A stretch of 64,000 nucleotides of DNA from Sphingobium trunci (GTDB lineage: Bacteria; Pseudomonadota; Alphaproteobacteria; Sphingomonadales; Sphingomonadaceae), in contig NZ_JAKUJY010000002.1 in NCBI RefSeq assembly GCF_022664535.1, positions 186,001 through 250,000 on the forward strand, given 5' to 3'. Of the stretch, positions 1 to 10,363 are shown piece after piece (position 1 is the stretch's first letter; each line of letters begins with the position of its first letter). The notes under the pieces are model-generated. The model saw only the letters and a program-made list of their open reading frames with translations. It had not been told where the DNA came from and did not search any database. Position numbers and translations under genes: made by a program.

Positions 1-64
1 CAACTCCTACCCTTTGCCTTCGGCCCTGCCGATCTGGGCATCATGCCGGGAAAGAACTGAAACA

Positions 65-619
65 ATGTCGATATTGTCGGATAAATGGATTCGCGAGCAG
101 GCCCGGACGAACGGCATGATCGAACCGTTCGTGGAGAGCCAGCGGCGCGACGGCTGCATCAGCTACGGCCTCTCCTCCTACGGCTATGACGCGCGGGTGG
201 CGGACGAATTCAAGATCTTCACCAATGTCGACAGCGCGGTGGTGGACCCCAAGGATTTCGCCGCCAACAGCTTCGTCGACCGCAAGACCGACTGCTGCAT
301 CATCCCGCCCAACAGCTTCGCGCTGGCCCGGACGGTCGAATATTTCCGGGTGCCGCGCGACGTGCTGGTGATCTGCCTCGGCAAATCGACCTATGCGCGC
401 TGCGGCATCATCGTGAACGTGACTCCGCTGGAACCGGGCTGGGAAGGCCATGTGACGCTGGAATTCTCCAACACCACACCGCTCCCGGCCAAGATCTACG
501 CCAATGAAGGTGCCTGCCAGTTCCTGTTCCTCCAGGGCAACGAACCCTGCGAGACCAGCTATGCCGACCGCGCGGGCAAATATATGGGGCAGCAGGGCGT
601 TACATTGCCCCGCCTTTAA
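65..619 (+). CDS. dcd: dCTP deaminase
   Basis: Deaminates dCTP to dUTP, feeding dUMP and thymidylate synthesis in the cytoplasm. The 184-residue product has the usual length for the proteobacterial enzyme and begins with the characteristic MSILSDKWI. The core motif [10 protein letters not shown] and the trimer-interface stretch around [18 protein letters not shown] match the family closely, as does the FLFLQG segment near the C-terminus. The frame is open upstream to base 14, but those residues ([10 protein letters not shown]...) do not resemble the family, so the ATG at 65 is chosen; the upstream purine run GGGAAAG is only a weak ribosome site. It lies just before a metallophosphoesterase gene on the same strand. 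The call is secure from sequence similarity; nothing unusual is seen. Confidence 0.95.
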   Translation: MSILSDKWIREQARTNGMIEPFVESQRRDGCISYGLSSYGYDARVADEFKIFTNVDSAVVDPKDFAANSFVDRKTDCCIIPPNSFALARTVEYFRVPRDVLVICLGKSTYARCGIIVNVTPLEPGWEGHVTLEFSNTTPLPAKIYANEGACQFLFLQGNEPCETSYADRAGKYMGQQGVTLPRL

Positions 620-663
620 GGTCGTGCGAGACTGGCAGGCATGATGTGCGCGCCCTGCCCGCC

Positions 664-1455
664 ATGCTGATCCCCTTCCTCCGCCGGAAAGCGCCGGGGG
701 ACACGCCTGCTTATAGCGCGGGAGAGGACTGCCGCGTCTATGCGGTCGGCGACATTCATGGCCGCGACGACCTGTTCGCCGAACTGCTCGACCGGATCGC
801 CCGGGACGAAGCCGGGCGGCCTCCCCTGCCGCGGCTGCTGATCCTGCTGGGCGACCTGGTGGACCGCGGGCCTGCGTCGCGGCAGGTGGTCGAACGGGCG
901 ATGCAGCTTTCGCGATCGGGCGAATGCGTCCGCTTCATCAAGGGCAATCATGAGGAGATGTTCATCGCCGCGGCGCGGGGACAGGTCCAGGCGGTGCGCC
1001 CGTTCCGCCGCTTTGGCGGCATCGAGACGCTGGCCAGTTATGGCCTGGCGCCGGAAGAGGCCATGGCCCTGGGCGACAAGGCGCTCGTCGAGTGGATGCT
1101 CGCCGAAATTCCGCGCGACGCGATCGATTTCCTGGATGATGGCGAGGACCAGATCGGCGTGGGCGACTATCTGTTCGTCCATGCCGGGGTGCGCCCCCGC
1201 GTCCCGCTGGACGCGCAGATCCCGGCCGATCTGCGCTGGATCAGGGGCGATTTCCTCAACCATCGCCGCCCGTTCGGCAAGATGGTCGTCCATGGCCACA
1301 GCATCAGCGAGGATGTGGATGTCCAGCCCAACCGCATCGGCATCGACACGGGCGCCTTCCGCAGCGGGCGGCTGACCGCCATAGGGCTGGAAAAGGAGCA
1401 GCGCTGGTTTCTGCAAACCGGCGCGGATGCCCCCCATCCAGATCAGTCTTTGTAA
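664..1455 (+). CDS. metallophosphoesterase (PP2A/Ap4A-hydrolase-like serine/threonine phosphatase family)
   Basis: A calcineurin-like phosphoesterase of about 263 residues. The signature motifs are in order: GDIHGR near residue 29, GDLVDRG near 63, GNHE near 94, and a late HGHS near 210. These residues bind the two catalytic metals. Family members hydrolyse phosphoproteins or dinucleoside polyphosphates, and sequence alone does not tell which substrate applies. The frame also permits a GTG start at 646; the ATG at 664 is preferred because it gives the usual short hydrophobic start MLIPFLRR, but neither has a strong ribosome site. It follows dcd by about 45 bases and may be co-transcribed. No signal peptide is evident, so it is probably cytoplasmic. 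Confidence 0.85.
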   Translation: MLIPFLRRKAPGDTPAYSAGEDCRVYAVGDIHGRDDLFAELLDRIARDEAGRPPLPRLLILLGDLVDRGPASRQVVERAMQLSRSGECVRFIKGNHEEMFIAAARGQVQAVRPFRRFGGIETLASYGLAPEEAMALGDKALVEWMLAEIPRDAIDFLDDGEDQIGVGDYLFVHAGVRPRVPLDAQIPADLRWIRGDFLNHRRPFGKMVVHGHSISEDVDVQPNRIGIDTGAFRSGRLTAIGLEKEQRWFLQTGADAPHPDQSL

Positions 1456-1619
1456 TATAATTATAACAATAACCCGTTTCACGCCGATATTCTGATCATT
1501 CATAGCGGATCGGGGGTCATTCCCTGTCCCGTTCCGCTGCCGACCATGGCGGATCGGGACCTACTCTTCGTTCGAAGAACCGGAACGGCAAAAATGCCGT
1601 CAGGAACAGGGGAACAATC

Positions 1620-4409
1620 ATGCGTATTCGCCATGCACTGGCGGGGGTCGCCCTCGCCACCTGTCTCGTTTCGCCCTCCGCACTGAACGCCGCCACCGGC
1701 AAGGACGCGACGCTCTCGCAGCGCCACAAGTTCGACATCGCGCCCCAGCCCCTGAGCAGCGCGCTGCGCCTCCTCTCGACGCAATCGGGCGTCCGCATCC
1801 TTTTCCCCTATGACGAGGTCGCCGCGATCCGCAGCCGCCGGGTCCAGGGCTGGCTCTCCACCGAGGACGCGCTGGAGCGGCTGCTGGCCGGAACCGCGCT
1901 CCGGCACAGCGAGGCGGGCGCCGGCGTCATCGCGCTCGCCGTGCCCGCCAATCGCGCCGCCGCCCGCCACAGCCCGATGGGCGTGCAACTCGCCCAGGCC
2001 AATGTTGCGGGAGCCTCCGCGACGCCCGTCGCCATGGCCCCCGCCGCCGAAGCGGAGGATGCGTCGGCGCCGATCATCGTGACCGGCACGCGCCAGACGA
2101 CCCGCACCGTCGCCGACAGCCTGGCCCCCATCGACGTTCTGGGCGCCAAGGATCTGGAGGCGAGCGGCAAACAGTCGGTGCGCGACCTGCTGGGAACATT
2201 GGTGCCCTCGATCAACGTGTCCAACAGCGGCGCAGGCGCCAGTTTCGCGGTCAAGACGCTGTCGCTGCGCGGGCTTGCGGGCGATCAGCTGCTGGTGCTC
2301 GTCAACGGCAAGCGGCGGCACAACACCGCCACCCTCTTCATCAACGGCACGACTCAGAACGGCCAGTCGCCGCCGGACCTGGACCTGATCCCCTCCGCCT
2401 CCATCGAGCGGATCGAGGTGCTGCGCGACGGCGCGTCGGCCCAATATGGGTCGGACGCGATCGCGGGCGTGGTCAACATCCTCCTCAAGAACGACACGAG
2501 CGGCAGCGCCTCGCTGCTGGGCGGCGGCACCGCCGACGGCGGCGGCGAACAGGGCCGCTTTCAGATCAGCAAGGGCTTCGGCATCGGCGATGGCGGCCAT
2601 GTCCACTTCACGCTCGATGCCTTCCTGCAGGGGCGGACCTATCGCAGCGCCCTCAATCCGGGGCAGTTCTACGCCCGCGTCGGCCAGCTCTACTCCTCGA
2701 CCGCCGGCACGCTCGACCCGCGCGAGGCGACCGTCGACCGCAATGTGAACAAGGGCGGCCAGCCGCAGGTTTCCGGCGTCAACTTCGCCTATGACATGTC
2801 GCTGCCGGTCAACGACATGATCGAATTCTACCTGTTCGGCACCGCGTCACGGCGGCATAGCGACGCCTGGCTCACCTATCGCTTCCCCGATGCGCCGAAC
2901 AACATTCCCGAACTCTTCCCCAACGGCTACAGCCCGCACCTCCATATCTATGACGAGGATTTCCAGACGGCGGCGGGCCTGCGCGGCGACCTGTCCGACA
3001 CATTCCATTATGATCTGTCGAGCAGCTTTTCGCGCGACTGGGTGAAATATCGGGAAAGCTCGGTCGTCAACGCCTCGCTCGGCCCGGCCAGCCCGGCCAG
3101 CATGTATATCGGTTCGGTCACCGCCAAGGAGTGGACGACCAATCTCGACCTGCAGAAGACGCTCGAACTGGGGCTGGCCGAACCGCTGCTGGTCGCGGTC
3201 GGGGCGGAATATCGCTGGAACAGCTATGCCATCGGCGCGGGCGATCCAGCCTCCTACATCGACGGCGGCTACCGGTCGACCACGGGACCGAACCGGGGCG
3301 TACTGCGGACCTCGGGCTCGCAGGGCGTGACCGGCTTCCCCCTCTCCGCCGCCGGGGAATGGAGCCGCAACAACTGGAGCGCCTATCTGAACCTCGAACA
3401 GAAGATCGTCGACGGGCTGGAGATCGCGCTGGCCGGACGGCATGAGGATTATTCGGACTTCGGCACCACCAACACCGGCAAGGCCTCGATCCGGATCGAG
3501 CCGGTGCGCGGGCTTGCCCTGCGCGGCACGGCCAGCACCGGCTTCCGCGCTCCGACGCTCCAGCAGCAGCATTATTCCTCCGCCTCCACCATCAATGTGG
3601 GCGGCGTGCTGCTGCCGGTATCGGCGCTGCCGGTCGACTCGCCCGCGGCCATCGCGCTCGGCGCCACGCCGCTCAAGCCGGAAAAGTCGAAAAACCTGTC
3701 CGCGGGCATCGTCCTGACGCCGACGCCGCGCCTCAACATCACGGTCGACGCCTATCAGATCAAGATCGACGACCGCATCCTGCTGTCGGAAACGCTGCAG
3801 GGGCCCCTGGTGCGCAGCGTCCTCGCGGCGGCGGGCATCACTTCCTCGGCGGGAGGCTTCTATTTCTCCAACGCGGCAGACACGCGGACGCGCGGGCTGG
3901 ACATCGTCAGCACATGGCGCGCGCCGCTCGGCGAGCTGGGCAATGCCGTGTTCAACCTGTCGGCCAATTTCAACAAGACCGTCTTCACCCATGTCGATGC
4001 CGTCCCGGCGGTGCTCGCCAGTTCGGGCCTGGTCTTGATCGGCCGGTCGAAGCAGGGCGACTTCACCAAGGGCACGCCCCGCGACAAGTTCATCGCCAAC
4101 ATGCTCTGGACCAGGGGCCCGGCCAGCCTGAACCTGCGCGCGACCCGTTACGGCAAGGTGACGATGGTAAATCCCACCACGCCCGCGCTGGACGCGGTGA
4201 TCGATCCCAAGGTGATCTTCGACCTCGAACTGGGGCTGGAACTGCGCAAGGGGATCAAGCTGAGCGCGGGCGCGAACAATCTGTTCAACATCTATCCGAA
4301 CAAATTGCCGGCCGTGCTGCAGGGCAACGGCTTCTCCCTCTACAACCAATATTCACCCTACGGCACCAGCGGCGGCTTCTATTATGGCCGGCTGAACTTC
4401 GAATTTTAG
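1620..4409 (+). CDS. TonB-dependent receptor with N-terminal STN domain
   Basis: Outer-membrane active transporter of 929 residues. A signal peptide (MRIRHALAGVALATC... to about residue 24) is followed by an STN (secretin/TonB short N-terminal) domain at about 35-110, a TonB box around IIVTG (residue about 152), the plug domain (about 160-275) with the VLRDGASAQYGSDAIAGVVN signature, and a 22-strand-type barrel ending in the aromatic FEF. Substrate is taken up with energy from TonB-ExbBD. STN domains often pass signals to a FecR-type anti-sigma factor, but no FecI/FecR pair lies beside it. A good ribosome site (AGGGG) precedes the ATG. The next gene encodes a Tat-type amidohydrolase, so the pair may import and hydrolyse one substrate; that link is inference. 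Confidence 0.93.
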   Translation: MRIRHALAGVALATCLVSPSALNAATGKDATLSQRHKFDIAPQPLSSALRLLSTQSGVRILFPYDEVAAIRSRRVQGWLSTEDALERLLAGTALRHSEAGAGVIALAVPANRAAARHSPMGVQLAQANVAGASATPVAMAPAAEAEDASAPIIVTGTRQTTRTVADSLAPIDVLGAKDLEASGKQSVRDLLGTLVPSINVSNSGAGASFAVKTLSLRGLAGDQLLVLVNGKRRHNTATLFINGTTQNGQSPPDLDLIPSASIERIEVLRDGASAQYGSDAIAGVVNILLKNDTSGSASLLGGGTADGGGEQGRFQISKGFGIGDGGHVHFTLDAFLQGRTYRSALNPGQFYARVGQLYSSTAGTLDPREATVDRNVNKGGQPQVSGVNFAYDMSLPVNDMIEFYLFGTASRRHSDAWLTYRFPDAPNNIPELFPNGYSPHLHIYDEDFQTAAGLRGDLSDTFHYDLSSSFSRDWVKYRESSVVNASLGPASPASMYIGSVTAKEWTTNLDLQKTLELGLAEPLLVAVGAEYRWNSYAIGAGDPASYIDGGYRSTTGPNRGVLRTSGSQGVTGFPLSAAGEWSRNNWSAYLNLEQKIVDGLEIALAGRHEDYSDFGTTNTGKASIRIEPVRGLALRGTASTGFRAPTLQQQHYSSASTINVGGVLLPVSALPVDSPAAIALGATPLKPEKSKNLSAGIVLTPTPRLNITVDAYQIKIDDRILLSETLQGPLVRSVLAAAGITSSAGGFYFSNAADTRTRGLDIVSTWRAPLGELGNAVFNLSANFNKTVFTHVDAVPAVLASSGLVLIGRSKQGDFTKGTPRDKFIANMLWTRGPASLNLRATRYGKVTMVNPTTPALDAVIDPKVIFDLELGLELRKGIKLSAGANNLFNIYPNKLPAVLQGNGFSLYNQYSPYGTSGGFYYGRLNFEF

Positions 4410-4502
4410 AGCGCGCTGCGTCAAATCGGACGCAAGTCGCGCGCTCACGTTTTTTGTTTTCGCATCGTGCGCAAAACCGGCTCCCACTTTTGCGCACGAT
4501 GC
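4409..4502. repeat. double-hairpin palindromic intergenic repeat
   Basis: Two adjacent inverted repeats fill the gap between the receptor and the amidohydrolase. The first has arms GAGCGCG (4409-4415) and CGCGCTC (4440-4446) with an inner GCGTC/GACGC pair. The second has perfect 15-base arms at 4462-4476 and 4488-4502 (GCATCGTGCGCAAAA and its complement) around an 11-base loop. This layout resembles a dispersed palindromic repeat that I recall from many alphaproteobacterial genomes, often seen between genes. It could also attenuate transcription after the receptor gene, since a T-rich stretch lies between the two hairpins. Confidence 0.75.
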
Positions 4503-4521
4503 TCCAAGGCAGGGGAACGGC

Positions 4522-7500
4522 ATGACGGGTCGAGTGACAATCAACCGGCGTGAGGCTCTGGCGGCGGGCGGCATCGGGCTGCTCGCGGCCGGGAACGCCG
4601 GGTCGCTGGCGCAGGCCCCGGCGGCGGGCAGGGAGACAGTGGTAAAGGTCGAGGATTGCACCAATGTCGCCCTCGCCCTTTCCCCGGACGGCAAGCGGAT
4701 CGCCTTCGACCTGCTGGGCATTTTGTGGACCATGCCGGTCGAAGGCGGCCCGCTGCAAAGGCTGACGGGCGATTTCGACGATCTGGCCCAGCCCGACTGG
4801 TCGCCGGACGGCGAAAGGATCGCCTTCCAATCCTATCGATCGGGCAATTTCCACATCTGGTCGGTGGCCGCCGATGGCGGGGACATGCGCCAGCATGGCG
4901 ACGGCGCGTTCGACGACCGCGAACCGCGCTGGTCGCCCGACGGCAGGACCATCGCCTTTTCATCCGACCGCGCGGAGGGACGCTATGCCATCCATCTGCT
5001 CGACGTCGCGACCGGCAGGGTCACGCTCTTTTCGAAGGGCACGACCAACGACAGCGAACCGGCCTGGTCGCCCGACGGCAGGACGCTTGCCTATGTGGCA
5101 GGCGGAACGAAGCTGCTGGCGGTGGACGTGGCCAGCGGCGCCGCGAGGCAGGCGGCCTCGGTGCCCCCCTCGCCCGACCGTTTCAACCCCTCCGCGATCA
5201 TGGCGCCCGCCTTCGCCCCCGACGGGACGATCCTCTACACCCGGCTCCTGCCCGGATCGCTGACGCTGGTCCGGGGCGGCGAAGACATCATCGCGGGCGA
5301 GGATCTCTATCCCTTCCGCCCCGCCTTCACCCCGGACGGCGCGATCCTCTACGGGTCGGGCGGCAAGATCCGCAAATGGCGCAACGGCACCGCGACGGTC
5401 GTCCCCTTCCAGACCAGCGTGCCGGTGACCACGCCCAGCTACCGGAAAAAGACGCGGGACTTCACCTCGACCACGCCCAAGCCGGTCGTCGGCATCGCCG
5501 CCCCGATGCTGTCCCCCGACGGCAGGAGCATCGTCTTCGCCGCGCTCAACGACATCTATCTGCTGCCTATCGGCGGCGCGCCCAAGAAGCTGGTAGGCGG
5601 TCCCTTTCATAAATGCGACCCCGCCTGGTCGCCCGACGGCAGGACGATCGCCTATTCCTCCGACCGGGGCGGGACGCTGGACCTGTGGCTGCACGATCTG
5701 GCGACGGGCAAGGACAGGCAGCTCACCAACATCCCCGACAAGGCGGTGGCCTGGGGAAGCTGGTCGCGGGACGGCAAGCTGATCGCCTTTCTCGATCAGG
5801 AGGGCGCCCTTCACAGCGTCGAGGTGGCGAGCGGCACCGTGCGCAAGCTGTTCGATGCGCTCTGGGAACCGGGACGGCCCAGCTTCGGGCCGGATGGCAA
5901 GACCATCGCCTATGCCGCCTTCAAGCCGGTGACGGGCCGTTACCGCGAAGGCGCCAGCCAGATACTGACCGTCGATATCGCGACCGGCAAGGGCCGCTAC
6001 CAGCCGGTGGCGGAGGGCAAGTCGATCGGCGTGCGCGGGCATGACGGCCCGGTCTGGTCGCCCGACGGGAAATGGATGGCCTATGTCTTCGCCAGCACGC
6101 TCTGGGTCGTGCCGGTGGCGCCGGACGGCAGCTTCACCGGCGCGCCAAGGCAGATCACCCGCGAAGTGACCGACGCGCCGAGCTGGAGCGGCGACTCCCG
6201 ATCCCTGCTTTATCTGAGTTCCGGAAAATTTCGGCTGGTGCCGCTGTCGGGCACTGCGGCGCAGACCATCCCGTGCCGTCTCCAGTGGGCAAATGCCATG
6301 CCTTCGGGTCGCACCGTCATCAGGGCCGGCAAAATGTGGGACGCCCTGTCCGCCGATTACCGGACGGGCGTGGACGTGGTGATCGACGGCAACCAGATTG
6401 CCGCGATCACCCCCCATGACGGCGGGATGCCATCGGACGCGAATGCGCAACTGGTCGATGCGCCCGCGCTGACGCTGATGCCGGGCCTCATCGACATGCA
6501 CACCCACCGGCAGATGGCGGGCTATGGCTATGGCGACCGGATGGGGCGGCTGTGGCTGGCGATGGGGATCACCGCGACCCGCTCGCCCGGCTGCCCGGCC
6601 TATCATATGGTCGAGGACCGGGAAGCGATCCAGAGCGGCCGGCGGATCGCGGCACGCCATTATGCCACGGGCGAGGCGATCGACGGCGGGCGCATCTTCT
6701 ACAATTTCATGCGGCCGGTGACGGAGCCTGGGCAGATGGCGCTGGAGCTGGAGCGGGCGCGGGCGCTCGACTACGACATGGTGAAGACCTATGTGCGGCT
6801 GCGCCACGATGTGCAGAAGCAGGTCGTCACCGAGGCGCATCGCATGGGGATGCACCTCTCGTCCCACTATCACTATCCCGCCCTGCACAGCGGCATGGAC
6901 TGCATGGAGCATACCGGCGCCACCAACCGCTATGGCTATTCGCGGACGATCACCTCGCTGGGCGGCGGCTATCATGACGTCACCGACCTGTTCGCGGCGG
7001 CCAGGGCCGGGCGGACCCCCACCCTCTTCGCGGCGACGGCCCTGCTGGGCGAGGATGATTATTTCGCCAGGGATGCGCGGGTCAGGACGCTCTACCCCGT
7101 CTGGGAATATGAAAAGCTGCTGGCCCGGGCAAGGGCGATGGCGGGCGACGGCGGCAAGCCGATGCTGGCCTCGCTGGAGCGGCAGGTGGAGCAGATCAGG
7201 CTGATGCTGGCAGCGGGCTGGCATCCCATTTCGGGAACCGATGCCCCCATCGACCTGACGGCGGTCAGCCTGCATCTCAACCTGCGCGGGATGGTGCGGT
7301 GCGGGATTTCGCCCCATGACGCGCTGATGATGACGACGCGCTGGTCCGGCGAGTTTCTGGGCGAACCGATCGGGCGCATCGAGCGCGGGATGCTGGCCGA
7401 CATGATATTGGTGGAGGGCGATCCACTGAAGGATGTGAACGCCGTCGCCGATGTGAAGCAAGTCGTCGCCAACGGGGTGGTGCACACGCCGGAGCAATTG

Positions 7501-7656
7501 ATGGCGCCCTTCGTCAGCGCAAGACCGCAGGCCGAACGGACGCCGGTGCTCCCGCCGCTGGCCCACGCCCACCAGCATTTCTGGTGGCACGATGCGGAAT
7601 ATGTCGAGTCCAGCCGCGCCGCCTGTTGCGCTGGACACAGCGTGGCGCATGCCTGA
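4522..7656 (+). CDS. exported amidohydrolase with N-terminal TolB-like beta-propeller
   Basis: A 1044-residue two-part enzyme. The N-terminus has an NRREAL segment followed by an Ala/Gly-rich hydrophobic stretch, consistent with a Tat signal. Residues about 45-590 hold roughly a dozen WD40/PD40-type repeats of the form WSPDG(K/R)xIAF, as in TolB. Residues about 610-1000 form an amidohydrolase domain: metal-binding HTH within IDMHTHRQ (about 660-662), a second His region [12 protein letters not shown], a third in CMEHTG, and the catalytic Asp in SGTDAP (about 906). The substrate may be a cyclic amide or peptide; it cannot be assigned from sequence. The C-terminal tail after about residue 1000 is of unknown role. 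It follows the TonB receptor across a palindromic repeat. Confidence 0.85.
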   Translation: MTGRVTINRREALAAGGIGLLAAGNAGSLAQAPAAGRETVVKVEDCTNVALALSPDGKRIAFDLLGILWTMPVEGGPLQRLTGDFDDLAQPDWSPDGERIAFQSYRSGNFHIWSVAADGGDMRQHGDGAFDDREPRWSPDGRTIAFSSDRAEGRYAIHLLDVATGRVTLFSKGTTNDSEPAWSPDGRTLAYVAGGTKLLAVDVASGAARQAASVPPSPDRFNPSAIMAPAFAPDGTILYTRLLPGSLTLVRGGEDIIAGEDLYPFRPAFTPDGAILYGSGGKIRKWRNGTATVVPFQTSVPVTTPSYRKKTRDFTSTTPKPVVGIAAPMLSPDGRSIVFAALNDIYLLPIGGAPKKLVGGPFHKCDPAWSPDGRTIAYSSDRGGTLDLWLHDLATGKDRQLTNIPDKAVAWGSWSRDGKLIAFLDQEGALHSVEVASGTVRKLFDALWEPGRPSFGPDGKTIAYAAFKPVTGRYREGASQILTVDIATGKGRYQPVAEGKSIGVRGHDGPVWSPDGKWMAYVFASTLWVVPVAPDGSFTGAPRQITREVTDAPSWSGDSRSLLYLSSGKFRLVPLSGTAAQTIPCRLQWANAMPSGRTVIRAGKMWDALSADYRTGVDVVIDGNQIAAITPHDGGMPSDANAQLVDAPALTLMPGLIDMHTHRQMAGYGYGDRMGRLWLAMGITATRSPGCPAYHMVEDREAIQSGRRIAARHYATGEAIDGGRIFYNFMRPVTEPGQMALELERARALDYDMVKTYVRLRHDVQKQVVTEAHRMGMHLSSHYHYPALHSGMDCMEHTGATNRYGYSRTITSLGGGYHDVTDLFAAARAGRTPTLFAATALLGEDDYFARDARVRTLYPVWEYEKLLARARAMAGDGGKPMLASLERQVEQIRLMLAAGWHPISGTDAPIDLTAVSLHLNLRGMVRCGISPHDALMMTTRWSGEFLGEPIGRIERGMLADMILVEGDPLKDVNAVADVKQVVANGVVHTPEQLMAPFVSARPQAERTPVLPPLAHAHQHFWWHDAEYVESSRAACCAGHSVAHA

Positions 7657-7678
7657 GATGTGATCGCATGTGGACGTT

Positions 7679-7735
7679 CCCTCTCCCACCGGGAGAGGGA
7701 GGGAGCCGCGCACAGCGCGGCGGAAGGGTGAGGGC
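7679..7735. repeat. two-stem intergenic repeat (CCCTCTCCC type)
   Basis: A 9-base stem CCCTCTCCC/GGGAGAGGG (7679-7687 and 7691-7699) with a 3-base loop is followed by a second stem GCCGCG/CGCGGC (7705-7710 and 7716-7721) and then GGAAGGGTGAGGG. This arrangement resembles a REP-like element common between genes in many proteobacteria. It lies between the amidohydrolase stop and trpG and could also help end upstream transcription, though no T-run follows. Confidence 0.6.
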
Positions 7736-7796
7736 GACGGGCACGATTACACCTCCCCCTTCCCCCCACCCCATTCCCGCGCTAAAGCCTCCGCCC

Positions 7797-8387
7797 ATGA
7801 TCCTCGTCATCGACAATTATGACAGCTTCACCTGGAACCTCGTCCATTATCTCATGGAACTGGGCGCGGAAGTCGAAGTCGTCCGCAACGACGCCATCTC
7901 GGCGGGCCAGGCCTTGTCCAGCGGCGCGCAGGCCTTCCTGCTGTCGCCCGGCCCCTGCACCCCCAATGAAGCGGGCGTCAGCCTCGACCTTGTCGCCGCC
8001 TGCGCCGATGCGGGCGCGCCGCTGCTGGGCGTGTGCCTCGGCCACCAGTCGATCGGCCAGCATTTCGGCGGAAAGGTCGTGCGCGGCGGCCTGATGCACG
8101 GCAAGACATCGCCCGTCAGCCACGACGGCACCGGCCTGTTTAAGGGCCTGCCCTCGCCCTTCATCGCCACCCGCTACCACTCGCTGATCGTGGAGGATAT
8201 TCCCGCCAGCCTGATCGTCAACGCCACCAGCGAGGACGGATCGGTCATGGGCTTCCGCCACAGGGATCTGCCGATCCATTCGGTCCAGTTCCACCCGGAA
8301 AGCATCGCGACCGAACATGGCCATGACATGCTGGCCAATTTCCTGCGGATCGCCGGCATCCCCGTCCGGGACCGCGTGGCCGCCTGA
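7797..8387 (+). CDS. trpG: anthranilate synthase component II (glutamine amidotransferase)
   Basis: Releases ammonia from glutamine for anthranilate synthase in tryptophan biosynthesis; it may also serve aminodeoxychorismate synthase. The 196-residue class-I amidotransferase begins [15 protein letters not shown], carries the nucleophile Cys80 in GVCLGHQ, the oxyanion segment LLSPGPC, and the His-Glu pair in HPES near residue 171. The frame is open upstream, but the preceding residues fall in the repeat region and are not family-like, so the ATG at 7797 is chosen. About 195 bases separate it from trpD, unlike the overlapping genes that follow, so trpD may have its own promoter. trpE is not in the window. 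Confidence 0.95.
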   Translation: MILVIDNYDSFTWNLVHYLMELGAEVEVVRNDAISAGQALSSGAQAFLLSPGPCTPNEAGVSLDLVAACADAGAPLLGVCLGHQSIGQHFGGKVVRGGLMHGKTSPVSHDGTGLFKGLPSPFIATRYHSLIVEDIPASLIVNATSEDGSVMGFRHRDLPIHSVQFHPESIATEHGHDMLANFLRIAGIPVRDRVAA

Positions 8388-8582
8388 GACGCTTTTTCCT
8401 GTCCTACAGGCCTCTCCCGCGCTAAACGGGGGCTGGCTCCTTGACTTGTCGAAATCCCCGGAAAATCGCGCTTTTCCAGCGTCTCCATCGTGTCACCTAT
8501 GTCACCCTGCGACGGGGTGCCGCAGCGATATGCGCGTTGCCGCTCTCGACTTTGGCGCCATCCCATGATTAAGGCAGCGTCG

Positions 8583-9575
8583 ATGACCCGCCTGCCCGAT
8601 CCTTCCGCGCCGCTGGATGCGCAAGCCGCCGCCACGGCCTTCGACCTGCTGTTCGACGCCGACCTTTCCGAAGAGGAGATTGCGGGCTTCCTCGTCACCA
8701 TGGCCCGTCGCGGCGAGACCTCAACGGAAATCGCCGCCGCCGCCCGCGCCATGCGCGCCCGGATGATCCCGGTCATCGCCCCGGACGGCGCGATCGACGT
8801 CTGCGGCACCGGAGGGGACGGGCACCATACGCTCAACGTCTCGACCGCCGTGTCGCTGGTGGTCGCCGCTGCGGGCGTCCCCGTCGCCAAGCATGGCAAC
8901 CGCGCCGCCTCCTCCAAGGCGGGCGCCGCCGACACGCTGGAAGCGCTCGGCCTCGATCTGGACCGCGCCGCCCAAACCGCCGAAGCGACGCTGGCCGATC
9001 TCGGCATCTGCTTCCTCTTCGCGCAAAACTACCACCCGGCGCTCAGGCGCCTCGGCCCGATCCGCAAGGCGATCGGCGAACGCACCATCTTCAACCTCAT
9101 GGGTCCGCTCGCCAACCCAGCCCGCGTCCGCCGCCAACTGGTCGGCATCGCCCGCCCGGATTATGTGCCCATCTATGCCCAGGCGCTCGCGGAACTGGGC
9201 GTCGACCGCGCCATGATCATCTCCGGCGACGAGGGCCTGGACGAACTCTCGCTCGCGGGCGGCAACGACATGGCGGAGGTGAAGGGCCACAGCCTGGTCG
9301 CCATGCACCGCCTCACCGCCGCCGACCTTGGCCTCTCCACCCATCCGGTGGAGGCGATCAAGGGCGGCGACCCCGCCTATAATGCCGCGGCCCTGCGCGC
9401 CCTGCTGCAAGGCGAACCGGGCCCCTATCGCGACGCGGTGCTGCTCAACGCCGCCGCTGCCCTTGTCGTGGCCGACGCCGTATCCGATTTCCGCGAAGGC
9501 GTGGAGGAAGCCGCCGAAACCATCGATCGCGGCCTTGCCAACGCCCTCCTCAATTGCTGGATTGCCTTCGAATGA
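8583..9575 (+). CDS. trpD: anthranilate phosphoribosyltransferase
   Basis: Transfers phosphoribose from PRPP to anthranilate, the second committed step of tryptophan synthesis. The 330-residue product shows the PRPP-binding CGTGGDG segment, the KHGNRAASS loop and the NLMGPLANP motif typical of TrpD. In-frame alternatives are ATG at 8565 and 8490. The ATG at 8583 is preferred because it gives the usual MTRLPDP... start and has AAGGCAG just upstream. Its stop overlaps the trpC start by four bases (ATGA), so the two are translationally coupled. The 195-base gap before it contains TTGACT at about 8440 but no clear paired -10 element. Confidence 0.94.
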   Translation: MTRLPDPSAPLDAQAAATAFDLLFDADLSEEEIAGFLVTMARRGETSTEIAAAARAMRARMIPVIAPDGAIDVCGTGGDGHHTLNVSTAVSLVVAAAGVPVAKHGNRAASSKAGAADTLEALGLDLDRAAQTAEATLADLGICFLFAQNYHPALRRLGPIRKAIGERTIFNLMGPLANPARVRRQLVGIARPDYVPIYAQALAELGVDRAMIISGDEGLDELSLAGGNDMAEVKGHSLVAMHRLTAADLGLSTHPVEAIKGGDPAYNAAALRALLQGEPGPYRDAVLLNAAAALVVADAVSDFREGVEEAAETIDRGLANALLNCWIAFE

Positions 9576-10363
9576 CCAACAAGCTGATCGAAATCTGCGA
9601 TGCGAAGCGGGAGGAGGTCGCCCGCCGTAAGGCCGCGATCACCGTTTCGACCCTGCACGCCCGCGCTTCCGAACAGACGCCTCCGCGCGGCTTCCGCAAG
9701 GCGCTGGACGATGCCGCCCGCTCCGGCTTCGGCCTGATCGCGGAAATCAAGAAAGCCAGCCCGTCCAAGGGCCTGATCCGCCCCGATTTCGACCCGCCCG
9801 CCCATGCCCAGGCCTATGCGGCGGGCGGCGCCGCCTGCCTCTCGGTACTGACCGATGAACCTTATTTCCAGGGCCATGACGATTATCTGATGGCCGCCCG
9901 GTCGGCCTGTGCCCTGCCGGTGCTGCGCAAGGATTTCATGGTCGATCCCTGGCAGGTGCTGGAAAGCCGATCGCTGGGCGCCGACGCCATCCTCATCATC
10001 GCCGCCGCGCTGGACGACGGCCAGATGGCGGAGATCGAGGATGCCGCCCTGGGCCTCGGCATGGATGCCTTGATCGAGGTTCACGACGCGCAGGAACTGG
10101 AGCGCGCGATGAAGCTGCGCTCGCGCCTGATCGGCGTCAACAATCGCGACCTGCGCGACTTCACGGTGGACTTCGCCCGCACCTATGAACTGGTGGGGCA
10201 GGCGCCCGAAGGCTGCACCTTCGTCGCGGAAAGCGGCATCACCGGCCATGCCGACCTCATCGCCATGTCGGACCATGGCGTGCGCTGCTTCCTGGTGGGG
10301 GAAACGCTCATGCGCCAGGCCGATGTCGAGGCGGCAACCCACAATCTGCTGACGGGCGCATGA
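9572..10363 (+). CDS. trpC: indole-3-glycerol phosphate synthase
   Basis: Closes the indole ring of indole-3-glycerol phosphate in tryptophan synthesis. The 263-residue TIM barrel has the characteristic [13 protein letters not shown] segment with the catalytic Lys residues, [12 protein letters not shown], the IGVNNRDL strand and the AESGI phosphate-binding loop. It is a stand-alone TrpC, not fused to TrpF. The start overlaps the trpD stop (ATGA), and its own stop overlaps the moaC start in the same way. It is therefore the third cistron of an evidently coupled trpD-trpC-moaC-moeA unit. Confidence 0.96.
   Translation: MTNKLIEICDAKREEVARRKAAITVSTLHARASEQTPPRGFRKALDDAARSGFGLIAEIKKASPSKGLIRPDFDPPAHAQAYAAGGAACLSVLTDEPYFQGHDDYLMAARSACALPVLRKDFMVDPWQVLESRSLGADAILIIAAALDDGQMAEIEDAALGLGMDALIEVHDAQELERAMKLRSRLIGVNNRDLRDFTVDFARTYELVGQAPEGCTFVAESGITGHADLIAMSDHGVRCFLVGETLMRQADVEAATHNLLTGA

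Noticed and set aside
4935..4970. GGATGAAA on the reverse strand within the amidohydrolase gene as a further ECF promoter
   Set aside because: The matching CGTT is absent at 14 bases and the site is inside a coding region.
4960..7713. A 917-codon open frame on the reverse strand opposite the amidohydrolase
   Set aside because: It mirrors codon bias of the GC-rich gene on the other strand, has no domain, and the plus-strand gene has clear motifs.
8388..8582. trp attenuator or promoter between trpG and trpD
   Set aside because: A TTGACT and a small hairpin are present, but no leader peptide with Trp codons, no T-run and no matching -10 were found.
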